NCBI GenBank assembly: GCA_002689655.1
Contig: NZHC01000064.1
Coordinates: 9,045 to 73,044 of the forward strand
Length of the DNA: 64,000 nucleotides
From: Rhodopirellula sp.
GTDB lineage: Bacteria; Planctomycetota; Planctomycetia; Pirellulales; Pirellulaceae
Direction of reading: 5' to 3'
The translations under genes were made by a program, and so were the position numbers. Each line of letters begins with the position of its first letter. The first letter of the stretch is position 1. Shown here piece by piece: positions 25,487 to 34,252 of this stretch. Under the pieces are notes generated by a model. That model did not search any database and had not been told where the DNA came from. It was given only the letters and a program-made list of their open reading frames with translations.

Positions 25487-27328
25487 ATGGATCCCGTCGC
25501 CCTTAGTGTATCACTGATGAATAATCTGGTCTCACTCCCATCGCATGAATTGCATCGATATCTCGGTTCGCGATTGGTATCTGAGTCGAAAGTCGAGTTC
25601 TGCGTCTGGTCACCTACGGTGGATTGCGTCCGGATTCATATAGTAGGCCGAGAGGATGAAGAACCACTTGCTCTTCAAAAGCAGGATGGCGGTTATCACG
25701 TTGGAAAGATGGATCGCGTTGGTGTCGGAACTTGTTATTACTGCTCTTTTGATGGTGGTCCCAAAAGACCGGACCCTGCCTCGCGTTTTCAGCCTGATGG
25801 AGTTCATGGCCCAAGCCAGATTGTTAACCGCGAGTTTGCATGGGCTGATTCTGATTGGCGGGGAGTGCCTCGTGATTCACTTGTGATTTATGAGCTTCAT
25901 GTCGGTGCTTTCACTGAGGCGGGGACATTTCGTGCCGCTGCGGCACGATTGGACGAGCTACTCGATCTTGGTGTCACGGCGATCGAATTGATGCCGATCG
26001 CTGATTGCGCGGGAAGGTGGAACTGGGGATATGACGGGGTCTGTTTGTTTGCTCCCAACCGAAATTATGGAGCAACAGATGACTTGAAGTTTTTGGTTGA
26101 TGCTGCTCATGCCAAAGGTCTGGCTGTGATTCTCGATGTGGTCTACAACCATTTAGGGCCGGAAGGCAATTATCTGGGGGAAGTGGGCCCTTATCTCTCG
26201 TCTCGCCATAGTACCGTGTGGGGATCGGCCCCGAATTTTGACGACCCGGAGTATGGATTTGGAGTACGGCGATTCTTCATCGCCAATGCGATGAATTGGT
26301 TGGAAGAGTATCATTTTGATGGTCTCCGAGTTGATGCGATTCACTGCATGAAAGATGTCAGTGAATGTCATGTGGTTACGGAACTGAGCCAGGTCGTTCG
26401 TTCTTGGTCAGCTCTCGCAAAGCGACCGGCGATGTTGATCGCGGAAACGAATGTGTTCGATCCGGAAATGTTGAGCCCTGTTTGCGATGGGGGTTCTGAT
26501 TTCGATGCGCAATGGTGTGATGACTTCTTGCACAGCGTTTTTGCTGTCGTCAGGCCCGGCGAGCATCTTTGTCATCGCAAATATGAATCAGGGTCGGATC
26601 TGGATCAGACTTTGCGTTGGGGATACGTCCACGAGGGGACCCTTCGTGAAGAAAGAGGCAGAGTTCAGCCCTGTGAATCCGCTGATGCCGATGGCTTGAT
26701 TTACTCGATTCAGCATCATGATTTCATTGGCAATCATCCGCAGGGAAAGCGGTTTCACCAACTCACCAGTGTCGAAACACAACGGGCAGCATCCGCCTTG
26801 CTTCTGTTATCGCCTGCGATACCGATGCTGTTCATGGGGGAAGAGTTTTGTTGCGAAAATCCATTCCAATTCTTTGTGGATTTTGGTGACGTGGACTTGC
26901 GAACGGCTGTTATTCAAGGCCGGAAAAGGGAGTATCCCCAGCATGATTGGTCGACAGGCGTGTTGCCCACGGATGCCGCTGCATTCTATGATTCGAAAAT
27001 TGGATCTGTGCTTGATGGTGATGGGGAGATGAGAGCTTGGTACCGGGATTTGCTGGCGCATCGCAAAGGTTGGATTGCCAGCAGGATTTTGCGGCAGCAA
27101 CATCTGATCGTGGACAATTGCATTGAAAAAGGGCTTTTTGTTTTGTGTTATCAAACTGCGGCAAGTTGCGTGACGGTTGCAGTTCGACTGTCAGTCTTGC
27201 CCCATCACGATGATGTCTGTGACTTCACCGCTAATGGAGAATTGGTCATCGATTCCTGTCCAGATCGAACTTCGTTGCTTCAGTTATTACCAAATCATGC
27301 GAAGATATTTCTGCAAGAGCTCTCCTGA
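25487..27328 (+). CDS. treZ: Malto-oligosyltrehalose trehalohydrolase
   Basis: A 613-residue GH13 enzyme with an N-terminal carbohydrate-binding beta domain (VEFCVWSPTVDCVRIHI). The barrel has YELHVGAFTEAGTF, VILDVVYNHLGPEGNY, the nucleophile region FDGLRVDAIH, the acid/base LIAETN and the third acid HDFIGNHPQGKR. TreZ cuts trehalose from maltooligosyltrehalose made by TreY. Neither treY nor treS or glgX is in the window, so the partner must be elsewhere. The first ATG is used; another lies ten codons in. The gene is divergent from the nuclease/phosphatase gene. Confidence 0.9.
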   Translation: MDPVALSVSLMNNLVSLPSHELHRYLGSRLVSESKVEFCVWSPTVDCVRIHIVGREDEEPLALQKQDGGYHVGKMDRVGVGTCYYCSFDGGPKRPDPASRFQPDGVHGPSQIVNREFAWADSDWRGVPRDSLVIYELHVGAFTEAGTFRAAAARLDELLDLGVTAIELMPIADCAGRWNWGYDGVCLFAPNRNYGATDDLKFLVDAAHAKGLAVILDVVYNHLGPEGNYLGEVGPYLSSRHSTVWGSAPNFDDPEYGFGVRRFFIANAMNWLEEYHFDGLRVDAIHCMKDVSECHVVTELSQVVRSWSALAKRPAMLIAETNVFDPEMLSPVCDGGSDFDAQWCDDFLHSVFAVVRPGEHLCHRKYESGSDLDQTLRWGYVHEGTLREERGRVQPCESADADGLIYSIQHHDFIGNHPQGKRFHQLTSVETQRAASALLLLSPAIPMLFMGEEFCCENPFQFFVDFGDVDLRTAVIQGRKREYPQHDWSTGVLPTDAAAFYDSKIGSVLDGDGEMRAWYRDLLAHRKGWIASRILRQQHLIVDNCIEKGLFVLCYQTAASCVTVAVRLSVLPHHDDVCDFTANGELVIDSCPDRTSLLQLLPNHAKIFLQELS

Positions 27329-27454
27329 ATGCACAGGATAGTCAACCTTCCCGTACGCTTTCAAATGCGTTCATTGTGCCTGAAAGCAGGGTTTCAAGAT
27401 CTGGATTTTCTTGTCGGATGCAGGACGTATTGGATCCGTTCAAACAAGGTCTTG

Positions 27455-28105
27455 ATGAGCAATACAGTGATTTGGCGCATCGCAATGCTTTTAGTCCTCG
27501 TGCCCTGGGTAGGGGCCGGCGTGGTGGGTGCAGCGGTTCCACCGAAAGAAATCGACCAATTACGTGAAGCGGAGCTGATTGTAGTTGGTGTCATTGACAA
27601 GGTGATGGTTGAGTCAGAGCGATCGAGGATTGAAAGGGGATTTGGTAATTATGATTGGGGTATTTATTTGACACTGACTGTGGAAACGGTGGAAAAAGGT
27701 GATTTCTCTCAGCCTCGGATTGAGGCCTGGTGTTTTCGCGTTAAGTCTCGACGCAGTGCGACCGAATATTTGTCAGTCGCTGGGCATGACCCTATTCCAG
27801 GTGTTGGTACCAAGGTGAGGGTTTATTTGAAGCGCAATGGGACCAGTTGGGACGTCGTTATTCCTAACGGCATCACTCCTCACGATGCCGATACTAACGA
27901 AGCTGTTCGGCCGGATGGCAGTCTCGGTCAGGCTAGCGAGCTTGCCAGTTTATCAGGGCTGATGTACACGTATCTGCTGCCGCTTGAACTCTGGGGACTG
28001 GTGTTTTTTGTATTTCTGCCCATTGCCTTTTGTGTCTTCCTCGTGGCGCGATATTGGCGACGCAGGCAAGGATCTGATAAAGATGAGAGCGAGTCTTCGG
28101 TCTGA
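27455..28105 (+). CDS. Membrane-anchored hypothetical protein
   Basis: 216 residues from the ATG at 27455 (AAGG five bases upstream); the frame extends to 27329 but only this start places the signal peptide (IAMLLVLVPWVGAGVVGA) at the N-terminus. A periplasmic domain of about 130 residues follows, then one C-terminal membrane segment (LWGLVFFVFLPIAFCVFLVA) and a basic/acidic cytoplasmic tail. No family recognised. It follows treZ directly, but a functional link is not evident. Confidence 0.6.
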   Translation: MSNTVIWRIAMLLVLVPWVGAGVVGAAVPPKEIDQLREAELIVVGVIDKVMVESERSRIERGFGNYDWGIYLTLTVETVEKGDFSQPRIEAWCFRVKSRRSATEYLSVAGHDPIPGVGTKVRVYLKRNGTSWDVVIPNGITPHDADTNEAVRPDGSLGQASELASLSGLMYTYLLPLELWGLVFFVFLPIAFCVFLVARYWRRRQGSDKDESESSV

Positions 28106-28362
28106 CTGACTGCAGACTTGCATCGAGAGTGGTGGTCGAACAGGGATGGGGTGTGGCTATCCATGCGTCAAGTATGCTCGTGGATTAATAGACTGTCATA
28201 TCACGTCGCGTTGACAGTTAGCAGCACATGCATTGAGATGAGTACGGAACCGTCAGAATATCGACGCTTGATGGTCCTTTAGTCGTTTTGAGTTCGATGT
28301 CGAGAAAGCGTGTGAATTGAATTGTCGCAACTTCGCTTGTCAGTAATGAGTGTGAGAGGCAA

Positions 28363-29586
28363 ATGCATGTTGTCGTGATCGGTGCGGGTGCTGCAGGCAT
28401 GATGGCAGCGTATGCTGCAGCTACTCGACGTGCCACGGTCGTCCTGTTGGAAAAGAACAATAAAACTGGTGTCAAAATTTTGATGTCAGGAGGTACTCGC
28501 TGTAATTTGACGCATCACACGGATGCCCGAGGAATCGCTGACGCGTTTGGGCATTCAAAGAGGTTTCTGCAATCGAGCCTTGGCGGATTTCCTCCCCAAG
28601 CAGTGGTTGATTTTTTTGAATCAGCTGGGGTAGCTACCAAGATTGAGTCGACGGGAAAGGTCTTTCCCGTTAGCAATCGTGCGGTACAAGTACGTGATGC
28701 CCTGCATCGCTACGCGGTTGATGCTGGAGTAGAAATCAGGACTGGCTGTGGGGTGACTGGTATTCGTCCGGATGGACAAAAATGGCTGGTTGATACAGGA
28801 CAATCGGTTATCGCGACGGATCGTGTGATTGTCACCACTGGCGGAAAAAGTTGGCCGGGTTGTGGAACGACAGGCGATGCATACGCGTGGATGACTGAGC
28901 TTGGGCATGCAGTCGAACGAACACGGCCAGCACTGGTGCCGTTGATAGGTGGAGAGCAGTGGATGAAGGACTTGTCAGGTTTAGTCGTTGATGATTCCAT
29001 TGTTACGGTGTTGCCTGTAGCAGGTAGGCAGAAGTCGTTGGCCCGTAGGCGAGGGTCGCTGCTCTTCACGCATTTCGGATTTTCTGGGCCCGCCGCTATG
29101 GACGTGAGCGGTGCAATCACGGCCGCCGCCTCTTTTGATCAGATTCGTATGATCGCGGATTTGGTTCCGCAATGCTCAGAGGAAGAACTGCAAGCGGTAT
29201 TTGGCAATCGGCAAGAAAGTGGAAAAACAAAAGTATCTTCGTTGTTGGCAATGTGGCTACCCAACCGGCTCGCCAGTGGAATCGTCACGCAGTTGGGGCA
29301 GGATGCTCGACTGGCGGAGCTTTCCAGAAAGTCGAAGAATCGATTGACACAAGACTTGAAACGGATGCCACTGCCAGTCAGTGGAACACGGGGATTCGAA
29401 AAGGCAGAGGTGACTGCTGGTGGAGTTCGGCTTAGTCAAATTAATCCTCGCACCCTCGAGAGTCGTATTCACAAGGGCTTGTTCATTGCGGGGGAACTCT
29501 TGGATGTGGATGGTCCTATAGGTGGGTATAACTTCCAGGCAGCTTTTAGCACGGGGCGAGCAGCTGGTCTTGCAGCATCCGCATGA
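28363..29586 (+). CDS. NAD(P)/FAD-dependent oxidoreductase, HI0933/BaiN family
   Basis: A 407-residue flavoprotein. The N-terminal FAD-binding motif VVVIGAGAAGMMAAYAA is followed by KILMSGGTRCNLTH, a signature of the HI0933-like group. A central VIVTTGGKSWPGCGTTGD and a C-terminal GLFIAGELLDVDGPIGGYNFQAAFSTG complete the fold. Members are cytoplasmic; gut homologues reduce steroid intermediates, but the native substrate of most is unknown. It stands alone with a 257-base upstream gap where I see nothing distinctive. Confidence 0.88.
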   Translation: MHVVVIGAGAAGMMAAYAAATRRATVVLLEKNNKTGVKILMSGGTRCNLTHHTDARGIADAFGHSKRFLQSSLGGFPPQAVVDFFESAGVATKIESTGKVFPVSNRAVQVRDALHRYAVDAGVEIRTGCGVTGIRPDGQKWLVDTGQSVIATDRVIVTTGGKSWPGCGTTGDAYAWMTELGHAVERTRPALVPLIGGEQWMKDLSGLVVDDSIVTVLPVAGRQKSLARRRGSLLFTHFGFSGPAAMDVSGAITAAASFDQIRMIADLVPQCSEEELQAVFGNRQESGKTKVSSLLAMWLPNRLASGIVTQLGQDARLAELSRKSKNRLTQDLKRMPLPVSGTRGFEKAEVTAGGVRLSQINPRTLESRIHKGLFIAGELLDVDGPIGGYNFQAAFSTGRAAGLAASA

Positions 29587-29700
29587 ATGGGCTGTCGGCA
29601 ACCATCAGCGGTCTAGTCACTGACCGTGCACAGACCTTAGATTGATCACCCTCGCTCTGATTGAAAGTGCTTCCCCCGACTCATCCAACAATCGCGCACC

Positions 29701-31494
29701 ATGCCAGATTTGATTGCCCAAGGCCCGATGAGTGAACATCGCTGGCGACGTGAATTGCCGTCGAGCACCCAAAGGACCGGTGTGTTGATTGGGCGTGCCG
29801 AAGCCGACTGGAACGTGCCATGGGATGGTAAGATTTCCAGAGCTCATGTTCGCTTGACGCCAATGACCGACAACCGGGTCGAGGTTTGCTGTGAAACGAG
29901 TGCCCGTAATCCAGTGTTCTTCAGGGGGAAAAGCACAATGAAATTCATGCTTGTGCCCGGCGAGCATTTTGTCATTGGAAGTACAACCTTCACCCTCGCG
30001 AATCGACCGGGAGCCTCTGACTGTAGCAGTGACATCGACCTGACTGAGCATGAATTTGATCATGCGGTTCTGCGACGCCGGAGTTTTCGTGATGCGGCTG
30101 GCAGAATTGAAATGCTGAGTTGCTTACCGGATTTGATAACCAGTAGCAGCAGTGATGAGGAACTATTGGTTCGTGTTGTCAGTGTCCTGCTGCAGGCCAC
30201 ACCTGCAGCGTCTGCAGTTGCCATCGCATCGGTTGATTCCAATGCTGCCGCTAATACCGATGATGGATTTGCGATCCTGCATTATGACAGTCGCGTTCCT
30301 GATAAGGATGGACCGACGGTTAGCGCAAGGTTGGTCAGAAAAGCGGTTGCACGCCGCGAAAGTATTCTGCACCTTTGGTCAGCGGCAGCCAATGAAAATC
30401 AAGTATTCACGTCCAGTGAAGAAGCAGATTGGGCTTTTTGTGTTCCGCTTCGAAGTGAAGCCTGTAGTGGCTGGGCCATCTATGTGACGGGGGGATTGCT
30501 GCCGGATCAAAGTGGTCGGCTTGAGGCGTCGCTTCAAGCTGCTCCCGAGACGTTGGAAGATGATGTCAAGTTTGCGGAGTTGGTGGGCACCATGATCGCC
30601 AATCTGCGACAAAGTCGAAGATTGGAACGCCGGCAAGCGGCCATGAGGCGGTTCTTTGCTCCTGTCGTCATGGAGGCACTTGCTGGGAGAGATACGAATG
30701 AAGTGTTGGCGCCGCGGGAAGCGAATTTGTCCGTCATGTTTTGTGACTTGCGGGGCTTCAGCAAGCAAAGTGAGCGAGATGCCGACCAATTGTTGGAACT
30801 GCTCGCTAGAGTAAGTGATGCTTTGGGGATCATGACCCGGCACATACTCGACACTGACGGTGTTATTGGGGATTTTCACGGTGATGCTGCAATGGGCTTT
30901 TGGGGTTGGCCATTGCAGCAGCAAGACGCTTCTCTTCGGGCGGCAGAGGCAGCATCGCGAATTGTGATTGAAAGTAATCAAGCCCTTGCAGAAACTATGT
31001 TTGGATTCGGAATTGGCATCGCGACAGGCAGAGCCGTTGCCGGTCAGATTGGAACTATCGATCAGGTTAAGGTTACCGCATTTGGACCAGTCGTAAATCT
31101 TGCGAGTCGTTTGGAGGGCTTGACCAAACTGTTTGGGGCGAAAGTCATCGTTGACCATGATACTGCGATGGCAATTAAAAAATCCAACGATCACCAGTTT
31201 CAACTCAGGCGATTGGCTCTCGTTCGACCAGCAGGACTTGAAAAAGAAATTGAAGCCTGGCAACTGCTCGAGCCATCCAAACCCGATGTGCAGGTTTTGA
31301 GCGCAGGACAAATTGCTTCGTATGAAGCAAGCCTTGACGCGATGATCGGTGGTGACTGGGGAAAAGCTTATGAACTTTTGCATGCTATCCCAACTTGGGA
31401 TCGACCTAAGGATGTCTTGCTTTCCATCATCTTGCGTAATAACCGTGTGCCACCTGATGACTGGGACGGCGTGATTAAATTGCCTAAGCTGTGA
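29701..31494 (+). CDS. Class III nucleotidyl cyclase with FHA and GAF domains, altered substrate residues
   Basis: A 597-residue signalling enzyme: FHA phosphopeptide-binding domain (about 25-110, GRAEADWN and ISRAHVRL), GAF-like domain (about 140-305), cyclase domain (about 340-520), and a C-terminal tail. Metal-binding aspartates D349 (FCDLRGF) and D395 (FHGDAAMGF) and the transition-state pair N466/R470 (VVNLASRLE) are present, so catalysis is possible. The two purine-specifying positions are changed: the usual Lys is D391 and the usual Asp is P463. Substrate (ATP or GTP) cannot be predicted. An FHA input suggests control by a Ser/Thr kinase. Its TGA overlaps the next gene's GTG. Confidence 0.88.
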   Translation: MPDLIAQGPMSEHRWRRELPSSTQRTGVLIGRAEADWNVPWDGKISRAHVRLTPMTDNRVEVCCETSARNPVFFRGKSTMKFMLVPGEHFVIGSTTFTLANRPGASDCSSDIDLTEHEFDHAVLRRRSFRDAAGRIEMLSCLPDLITSSSSDEELLVRVVSVLLQATPAASAVAIASVDSNAAANTDDGFAILHYDSRVPDKDGPTVSARLVRKAVARRESILHLWSAAANENQVFTSSEEADWAFCVPLRSEACSGWAIYVTGGLLPDQSGRLEASLQAAPETLEDDVKFAELVGTMIANLRQSRRLERRQAAMRRFFAPVVMEALAGRDTNEVLAPREANLSVMFCDLRGFSKQSERDADQLLELLARVSDALGIMTRHILDTDGVIGDFHGDAAMGFWGWPLQQQDASLRAAEAASRIVIESNQALAETMFGFGIGIATGRAVAGQIGTIDQVKVTAFGPVVNLASRLEGLTKLFGAKVIVDHDTAMAIKKSNDHQFQLRRLALVRPAGLEKEIEAWQLLEPSKPDVQVLSAGQIASYEASLDAMIGGDWGKAYELLHAIPTWDRPKDVLLSIILRNNRVPPDDWDGVIKLPKL

Positions 31495-32060
31495 GTAGAT
31501 CCCTCCCCGGTCATCAAGTGAGTTTTATGTCCCCTACATCCCAGTCGCACGAGTTAACGCCGCTGGTATGGGTGGGGTTGGGAATCGCTGCTTTTGCCCT
31601 CGCAATGGGGAAGCTCACAGAGCAAACACCGATTGAAATGCTTGTTCCCCGCAAAGGTGAAAAGCAAATCATCATTCGTTCTCAAAATCACACACATCAG
31701 TTCCCACTCTTGGGAGCAGAAGTGTCTTTGTTGCCGGGCTGGTCTTATCTGGCCGTTGATGAGGATCATCTGGCCGATCGCCCAGCGTTTGTTCATCAGG
31801 CTTCCAATTCGGTCGTTCGGTTGCAAGCCAATGTGCTGGATTCATGGCCGCCGAACGGGGTTACGAGCGAAACGCAGGTTGGAAAACATCCCACTGGGAC
31901 ACTTGAGTGGGTCCAGATCGATCATTTAAGGATTGGAAAACTCGTGCTGGCGGAGCATCGTCTGATCATTGTTGCGATACAGCATGATTCCAAGGCCGAA
32001 GTGAACGCGTCGATCGAAGACTTCTGTGCTGGAATCAAGCATTCAGCCTTGGAACCTTGA
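31491..32060 (+). CDS. Small membrane-anchored protein coupled to the cyclase, function unknown
   Basis: 189 residues from GTG at 31491 (GTGA overlap with the cyclase stop), or 177 residues from an ATG at 31527; neither has a strong ribosome binding site, so coupling is likely. One membrane segment lies near the N-terminus (PLVWVGLGIAAFALAMG), followed by a soluble domain of about 140 residues with no family I recognise. Its overlap with the cyclase suggests they work together, for example as a partner or membrane anchor; this is inference. Confidence 0.6.
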   Translation: MSRSLPGHQVSFMSPTSQSHELTPLVWVGLGIAAFALAMGKLTEQTPIEMLVPRKGEKQIIIRSQNHTHQFPLLGAEVSLLPGWSYLAVDEDHLADRPAFVHQASNSVVRLQANVLDSWPPNGVTSETQVGKHPTGTLEWVQIDHLRIGKLVLAEHRLIIVAIQHDSKAEVNASIEDFCAGIKHSALEP

Positions 32061-32219
32061 GAAAGCCCGAAATTTATGGGTGCGGGATGTCCGCCAGCCA
32101 GGAGGGGAAAAGGCGGCCTAGAGGGCAATTATTGGGGTTTTCCTTGCTTCAATCGCGGACACCAGTGCTTCGGATTGTCTCAACAGGTCCTTAGCGCCCA
32201 CTGAACTGAGCTAGATCTG

Positions 32220-32261
32220 GACGTTAGACTTAGCTTAAGCTACCTAAGTTACCTGAACGTC
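32220..32261. promoter_or_regulatory. Nested inverted repeat upstream of a secreted protein gene
   Basis: Two sets of perfect 6-base arms nest around one centre: GACGTT (32220-32225) with AACGTC (32256-32261), and ACTTAG (32228-32233) with CTAAGT (32244-32249), with the palindrome AGCTTAAGCT between. The 3' arm ends 37 bases before the downstream start. It could be an operator for a dimeric repressor or an mRNA leader hairpin. Confidence 0.5.
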
Positions 32262-32298
32262 GGGTTTTGTGCACGCTCCTCCTTTTCGCATTTCTAGT

Positions 32299-34161
32299 AT
32301 GTCACGATTTGGACTTTTGATCGCGTTTGTCTGTTTCTTCCTTGGTGCTTCTCCAGCCACTTACGGGCAATTTAGTGAGCAGGAGCGGGATCGCTTGATC
32401 GGGGCCATTGAGTCGACCCAGTCAGGTTTTGATGCTGAAAAGCTCCCTGATGTCGATGCCGCGAAGGCAGAACTGCTTGGCAAGGTTGCCGCTGTCGAGT
32501 CATACTTCCAACGCGATAACGATGAAGATAATAGCGAAGCATGGCTTCAGTCTCTCAGTTTGGGGCCACTCAAAAAAGCCATTCAGTCATCTGCTGCAGA
32601 TTCTGCTGTGCTGCTTGAGGCGAAAAACCTTCGCGATCGCCTGATCGGCATGACGCCAGGTTTGGAACTCAGTGCGATTCGTCAACTGCGGGAGGCAGCG
32701 TTGCATCTCTCGCAGGCTATCAGCTTCAGCAGTACGAAGGGCAAGAGAGTAGTCAGCACATTGTCCGCGTTGAAGAAGATGATCAGTGAGGTAACAGCGC
32801 CTCTTACAACTGATCAATTTGCACAGATTAATTTCTTTGTCGGAACGATCGCCTCGTCCGGGCAGGGTGACGAATTGGTTCATGCTTTTCGCGAAGTTTT
32901 TGGCAAGCCCAACGTAGCTGTTCTGGTTGGCACGCCGTTATTGCAAAAGGCCGTTGACCGTGAATTGACACGCCAAGAGCCTGTTCGTCAGACGATTCTT
33001 GGAACGCGGATCGTGGGAACGGCTACCATGACTGGCGCTGTCACTGCGAAGTTGCTGCCGTCGACCGATAGCGCGAAGATCGAATTGGGATTCAAAGCCA
33101 AGTTCAACAGTAGTAACACAGGCTATAACGGCCCGGTCCGTTTGATGACCACGGGCACAGGGGACATCGACTTAGTGAGAACACTTAATATCGATTCGTC
33201 CGGATTCCATTTGTCGGGTAACAAAACAGATGTTGAATTGAACACCAACATTGATGCCATTTGTCACAAAATGGAGCTTGTTCGCAAATTGGCTTGGAAG
33301 GCAGCCCGGCGGCAAAAACCAAAGGCTGACTGCATTGCAACGCAGCGGCTTAAGCAGCAGGTGAGTCGGCAATTTGAGGAAGAGGCAAGTAATTTGGATA
33401 TTGGTTCCCAATCAGCTTTTCTTGCAGACGGAGAGACAGCGTTTCAGCGTTTGTCTCTGACAACACCCATCCATGAGTGGTCGTCCACGGAGCAGATGCT
33501 TGCGATCGATGCTCTGTTTCGCGCAGGTCATCAACTGGGTTCGGTGGATCCACGCCCCACAATCGACGAAACGTTTGATGTCGCCATTCAGATTCATGAG
33601 TCAGCGGTTGAAAATGCTTGCGCAACCGTCCTGGCGGGCAGGGCTCTGAACGAGAAAAAACTCGATGAGTTGCTGGGTAAAATTGGGAGAGGAGTTGAGG
33701 ATACGGCTGCCAAGGTGGAAGACGACAAAGAAGGTGAGCTAACTGACGAGGAGCCGTTCGAGATCGTGTTCTCCCAACTAAGGCCGATCGTTTTTGAGGC
33801 GCGAGATCAGGTCGTTCGTGTTGGTGTGCGTGGTCGACGCTTCACCAAAGGAAAAAGGGTGTTGCAGAAAGCTCTTGAAGTCACCGCTGATTACAAGCCA
33901 ACTACACTTGAAAACGGGATTGTTGTGCTCAAGCGGGATGGTAAGGTCAAGGTCGATTTTGGCGGAAGGAAACTGTCCATCAGCGAAGCTGGTATGAAAC
34001 CTGTCATCGAAAAATCGTTTGGAAAAGTTTTTCCGGATACCATCTTGGAGCGGGCCATCAAGGTCGCTGAAGATGCCAAGATGGAATCTTTGCGGGGATT
34101 GGGATTTAGCCCTCGACTGGTTCAAGCGGATGATGGTTGGCTTACCATTGCTATTCGCTAG
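32299..34161 (+). CDS. Secreted hypothetical protein
   Basis: 620 residues from the ATG at 32299, chosen because it begins a clean signal peptide (SRFGLLIAFVCFFLGASPATYG); a GTG ten codons earlier is in frame. The mature protein is soluble, helical in its first 250 residues, then mixed, with an acidic stretch (DDKEGELTDEEP) near residue 485. No catalytic motif or known domain recognised. Likely periplasmic. It lies 91 bases before the esterase-propeller gene on the same strand. Confidence 0.7.
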   Translation: MSRFGLLIAFVCFFLGASPATYGQFSEQERDRLIGAIESTQSGFDAEKLPDVDAAKAELLGKVAAVESYFQRDNDEDNSEAWLQSLSLGPLKKAIQSSAADSAVLLEAKNLRDRLIGMTPGLELSAIRQLREAALHLSQAISFSSTKGKRVVSTLSALKKMISEVTAPLTTDQFAQINFFVGTIASSGQGDELVHAFREVFGKPNVAVLVGTPLLQKAVDRELTRQEPVRQTILGTRIVGTATMTGAVTAKLLPSTDSAKIELGFKAKFNSSNTGYNGPVRLMTTGTGDIDLVRTLNIDSSGFHLSGNKTDVELNTNIDAICHKMELVRKLAWKAARRQKPKADCIATQRLKQQVSRQFEEEASNLDIGSQSAFLADGETAFQRLSLTTPIHEWSSTEQMLAIDALFRAGHQLGSVDPRPTIDETFDVAIQIHESAVENACATVLAGRALNEKKLDELLGKIGRGVEDTAAKVEDDKEGELTDEEPFEIVFSQLRPIVFEARDQVVRVGVRGRRFTKGKRVLQKALEVTADYKPTTLENGIVVLKRDGKVKVDFGGRKLSISEAGMKPVIEKSFGKVFPDTILERAIKVAEDAKMESLRGLGFSPRLVQADDGWLTIAIR

Positions 34162-34252
34162 GTTGAGTCTTGGCGAGTTATGCTACTCATTGTGTAGACT
34201 CAATTGTGTAGACTCATCGGAATCTAGCCCCCCTATTTCTCAAGGTGTTCTT

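Noticed and set aside
30379-31383. 334-codon minus-strand frame inside the cyclase gene
   Set aside because: The plus strand encodes clear FHA, GAF and cyclase domains; the antisense product has no family features and biased composition expected of a shadow frame.
34019-34252. 78-codon extension before the esterase-propeller start
   Set aside because: Overlaps the end of the previous gene in another frame and would bury the signal peptide; GTG at 34253 has a ribosome binding site.
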